This document shows positions 61,647 through 64,000 of a DNA stretch of 64,000 nt, piece by piece (the first letter of the stretch is position 1; each line of letters starts with the position of its first letter). A program made the position numbers and the translations under genes. The notes under the pieces were generated by a model. It was given only the letters and a program-made list of their open reading frames with translations. It made no database searches and was not told where the DNA came from. The DNA comes from Jiella sonneratiae (lineage in GTDB: Bacteria > Pseudomonadota > Alphaproteobacteria > Rhizobiales > Rhizobiaceae): contig NZ_JAFMPY010000001.1 in assembly GCF_017353515.1 (NCBI RefSeq), forward strand, positions 1-64,000, written 5' to 3'.

Positions 61647-64000
61647 TCAGAACAGGCCGCCGGCGCCCTGGGTGATCGCCTGCTCGGCCTGCTTGGAGAC
61701 CTGCCCCGTCGAGCCCGGGCCGGAGGCGATCTCGTCGTCGCCGATCACCTGATAGCTGTCGGCAGGGCCGGTGCCCGGCTTGAACGCCTCCATGATGACG
61801 TCCGAGCCCTGGCCCGAGGCGCGCATGCCGGTCTTGCGGTTGACCGCGATCAGCTCCATGCCCTCCGGCACCTTGAAGTCCACCGGCTTCTTTCCCTTCA
61901 GCGCTTCCTTCATGAAGTCGACGAAGACCGGCGCCGAGGTGTTGCCGCCGACGACGCCGCGGCCGAGCGGCGCCGGATTGTCGTAGCCGATGTAGATGCC
62001 GCAGACGAGGTCGGGCGTGAAGCCGATGAACCAGACGTCCTTCTCGTCGTTGGTGGTGCCGGTCTTGCCGGCGATCGGCACGCCGAGCTGCTTGACCACG
62101 GTCGCCGTGCCGCGCTGCACGACGCCCTCCATCATCGAGGTGATCTGGTAGGCGGTCATCGGATCGAGCACCTGGTCGCGCTCGTCGACGAGCTGCGGCT
62201 CGGCCTGGCCGTCATAGGCGCGGCTGTTGCAGTCGGCGCAGAAGCGCTGGTCGTGCTTGTAGATCGTCCGGCCGTAGCGGTCCTGGACCCGGTCGATCAG
62301 CGACGGCTCGATCGACCGGCCGCCATTGGCGATCACCGAATAGGCGGTGACCATCCTCAGAACCGTCGTCTCGCCGGCGCCGAGGGCCATCGGCAGATAG
62401 GGCTTCAGGTGGTCGTAGATGCCGAAGCGCTCGGCATATTGCGCCACGAGGTCCATGCCCATGTCGTGGGCGAGGCGGACGGTCATCTGGTTGCGGCTCT
62501 GCTCGATGCCGCGCCGCAGCGTCGACGGACCGGCGCTGCCCTCGTTGCCGTAGTTCGAGGGAGACCAGGTGCCGCCATTGCCGTCCGGGAAGGAGATCGG
62601 CGCGTCCATGATCACCGAGGCCGGCGTGTAGCCGTTGTCGAGCGCCGTGGCGTAGACGAACGGCTTGAAGGACGAGCCCGGCTGGCGATAGGCTTGGCTG
62701 GCGCGGTTGAACTCCGACTGCCCGTAGGAGAAGCCGCCGACCATCGCCCGGACGCGGCCGGTCTCCGGCTCCATGGCGACGAGCGCGCCCTGCACCTTCG
62801 GCGGCTGGCGCAGCATGTAGCCCTCGGCGTCGCCCTCCCCGGACTTCTTCTCGACATAGACGACGTCGCCGCGCGACAGGACGTCGTCGGCGCCGCGCAC
62901 GCGGCCCTTCTTGTCCTTGGTGTTGAGGGTGAGCGCCCATTTCATGTCGGAAACGTCGATGGTGCCGATCTCGCGTTCGCTCTCCAGCGCGCCGGAGACG
63001 GCGCGGTGCGGCTGGAGGCCGATGCTGACGCGGTCGGCATTCGCCTCGAGTACCACGGCGAGCCGCCATTCCGGCACGTCGGAGAGGGCGTCGACCTTGC
63101 CGAGCTCGGCGCCCCAGTCGCTGCCGATGTCGATGCTGGTGACCGGGCCGCGATAGCCGCGCTGCTCGTCGTATTTGATGAGGCCGTGCTGCAGCGCCGC
63201 CCGCGCCTCGCGCTGCATGGCGGGATCGAGCGTCGTGCGCACCGACAGGCCGCCCTCGTAGAGCGTCTTCGAGCCGTAGCGCTGGACGATCTCGCGGCGC
63301 ACGTCCTCGGTGAAATATTCCGAGGAGGCGAGATAGGTGCCGGACGGCCGCGGCTTCACCTCGATCGGCTTGTCGCGGGCGGTCGTCGCCTCCTCCTCGG
63401 TGATGAAGCCGTTCGCCGCCATCTGCGCGATCACCCAGTTGCGGCGGTCGATGGCGCGGTCGTAGTCGCGGAACGGATTGTAGTTTTCCGGCGCCTTGGG
63501 AAGCGCGGCGAGATAGGCGGCCTCGGCGACGTTCAGCTCGGTCACCGACTTGTCGAAATAGGCGAGCGCCGCGGCGGCGATGCCGTAGGAGCCCATGCCG
63601 AGATAGATCTCGTTCAGATAGAGTTCGAGGATCTTGTCCTTCGAATAGGCCTGCTCGATCCGCAGCGACAGGATCGCCTCCTTGATCTTGCGGTCGAGGG
63701 TGCGTTCGTTGGTGAGGAGGAAGTTCTTCGCGACCTGCTGGGTGATGGTCGAGGCACCCTGCATCCGCCCGCCCTTGGCGAGAACCATGACGGCGCGGCC
63801 GACGCCTTCGAGGTCGATGCCGGGATGGGTGTAGAAGTTCTTGTCCTCGGCCGACAGGAAGGCGTTCTTGACGAGGTCCGGGATCGCCTGGATCGGCAGG
63901 AACAGCCGGCGCTGGGTGGCGTATTCGGCCATCAGCTGGCCGTCGGAGGCCTGGAAGCGCGTCGTCACCGGCGGCTCGTAGTCGGCCAGCACCTGATAGT
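61647..64000 (-). CDS. mrcA: Class A penicillin-binding protein 1A, N-terminus outside the window
   Basis: PBP1A polymerises and cross-links peptidoglycan. The frame is open to the window edge, so the N-terminal cytoplasmic/transmembrane part is missing. In the visible 784 residues are the glycosyltransferase motifs EDKNFYTHPGIDLEGVGRA and GASTITQQVAKN and the OB-like insert of alphaproteobacterial PBP1A. The transpeptidase motifs are SSFKPF (SxxK), SRN (SxN) and KTGTTNDEKD. The C-terminal tail is not otherwise notable. It lies 195 bp upstream of prfB on the same strand. Confidence 0.95.
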   Translation of the reverse strand, partial: YQVLADYEPPVTTRFQASDGQLMAEYATQRRLFLPIQAIPDLVKNAFLSAEDKNFYTHPGIDLEGVGRAVMVLAKGGRMQGASTITQQVAKNFLLTNERTLDRKIKEAILSLRIEQAYSKDKILELYLNEIYLGMGSYGIAAAALAYFDKSVTELNVAEAAYLAALPKAPENYNPFRDYDRAIDRRNWVIAQMAANGFITEEEATTARDKPIEVKPRPSGTYLASSEYFTEDVRREIVQRYGSKTLYEGGLSVRTTLDPAMQREARAALQHGLIKYDEQRGYRGPVTSIDIGSDWGAELGKVDALSDVPEWRLAVVLEANADRVSIGLQPHRAVSGALESEREIGTIDVSDMKWALTLNTKDKKGRVRGADDVLSRGDVVYVEKKSGEGDAEGYMLRQPPKVQGALVAMEPETGRVRAMVGGFSYGQSEFNRASQAYRQPGSSFKPFVYATALDNGYTPASVIMDAPISFPDGNGGTWSPSNYGNEGSAGPSTLRRGIEQSRNQMTVRLAHDMGMDLVAQYAERFGIYDHLKPYLPMALGAGETTVLRMVTAYSVIANGGRSIEPSLIDRVQDRYGRTIYKHDQRFCADCNSRAYDGQAEPQLVDERDQVLDPMTAYQITSMMEGVVQRGTATVVKQLGVPIAGKTGTTNDEKDVWFIGFTPDLVCGIYIGYDNPAPLGRGVVGGNTSAPVFVDFMKEALKGKKPVDFKVPEGMELIAVNRKTGMRASGQGSDVIMEAFKPGTGPADSYQVIGDDEIASGPGSTGQVSKQAEQAITQGAGGLF

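Overview
The window is about 64 kb of GC-rich chromosome from an alphaproteobacterium, most likely of the order Hyphomicrobiales (Rhizobiales). The evidence is gene content and order: dsbA-like, accB-accC-aat, a DUF2155 gene and an NDUFA12-type gene in sequence; bcp next to a DUF3971/AsmA-like giant protein and tyrS; a sufBCDS-sufT-sufA cluster; DUF1127; and short palindromic repeats of the kind common in that order. An Aurantimonadaceae-like host is possible but is only a guess. One tRNA gene (Ser, anticodon TGA) is present and no rRNA genes.

Layout. 1-2.7 kb is a small accessory segment. It holds the end of an insertion-sequence-like element, a serine recombinase that has lost its catalytic domain, a small HTH protein and a DUF3883 nuclease-like protein, and it is bounded by tRNA-Ser and its terminator. 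2.9-4.3 kb is a solitary ParB/Srx-fold-like gene. 4.8-13 kb is a housekeeping run: rlpA, a PBP5-like carboxypeptidase, tmk, holB, metG, a TatD nuclease, a metallo-beta-lactamase-fold hydrolase and a DUF1232 protein, many of them overlapping by 4 bases. 13-15 kb has a GFA-fold protein, repeats and mazG.

15.2-23.9 kb is a uronate uptake and catabolism locus: kduD, kduI, a kdgF-like cupin, a fructuronate-reductase-type dehydrogenase, a three-gene TRAP transporter, uxaC and a divergent GntR/FCD regulator. 24-35.6 kb holds an aminotransferase, an M48 protease, a DsbA-like protein, accBC, aat, DUF2155, NDUFA12, PsiE, GNAT and gatB. 35.8-40.1 kb holds a Uma2 protein, a MocR-type regulator facing a DUF1127 gene, and a TfoX-domain protein.

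40.2-49.4 kb is the iron-sulfur assembly locus, read on the minus strand: an IscS-like desulfurase, sufB, then a 1.2-kb interruption carrying a GIY-YIG nuclease gene among five REP-like hairpins, then a small coiled-coil gene, sufC, sufD, a VOC gene, sufS, sufT, another VOC gene and sufA. An Irr-type iron-box candidate lies upstream of sufB. 49.6-64 kb holds a hydrolase, a PMT-family glycosyltransferase, tyrS, a 129/130-bp tandem duplication with REP hairpins, the DUF3971 giant protein, bcp, a DUF455 protein, an M23 peptidase, prfB with its programmed +1 frameshift, and the 3' part of a class A PBP running off the window.

The most interesting stretch is the REP-hairpin/GIY-YIG insertion inside the suf operon. 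The hairpins keep their structure through compensatory stem changes, and related hairpins recur about 7 kb away. A REP-associated GIY-YIG element, analogous to REP/RAYT systems, is a reasonable hypothesis. Other items worth attention are the VOC genes built into the suf operon, the KTG-to-ETG change in the carboxypeptidase, and the direct repeats plus palindrome between the MocR-type regulator and the DUF1127 gene.
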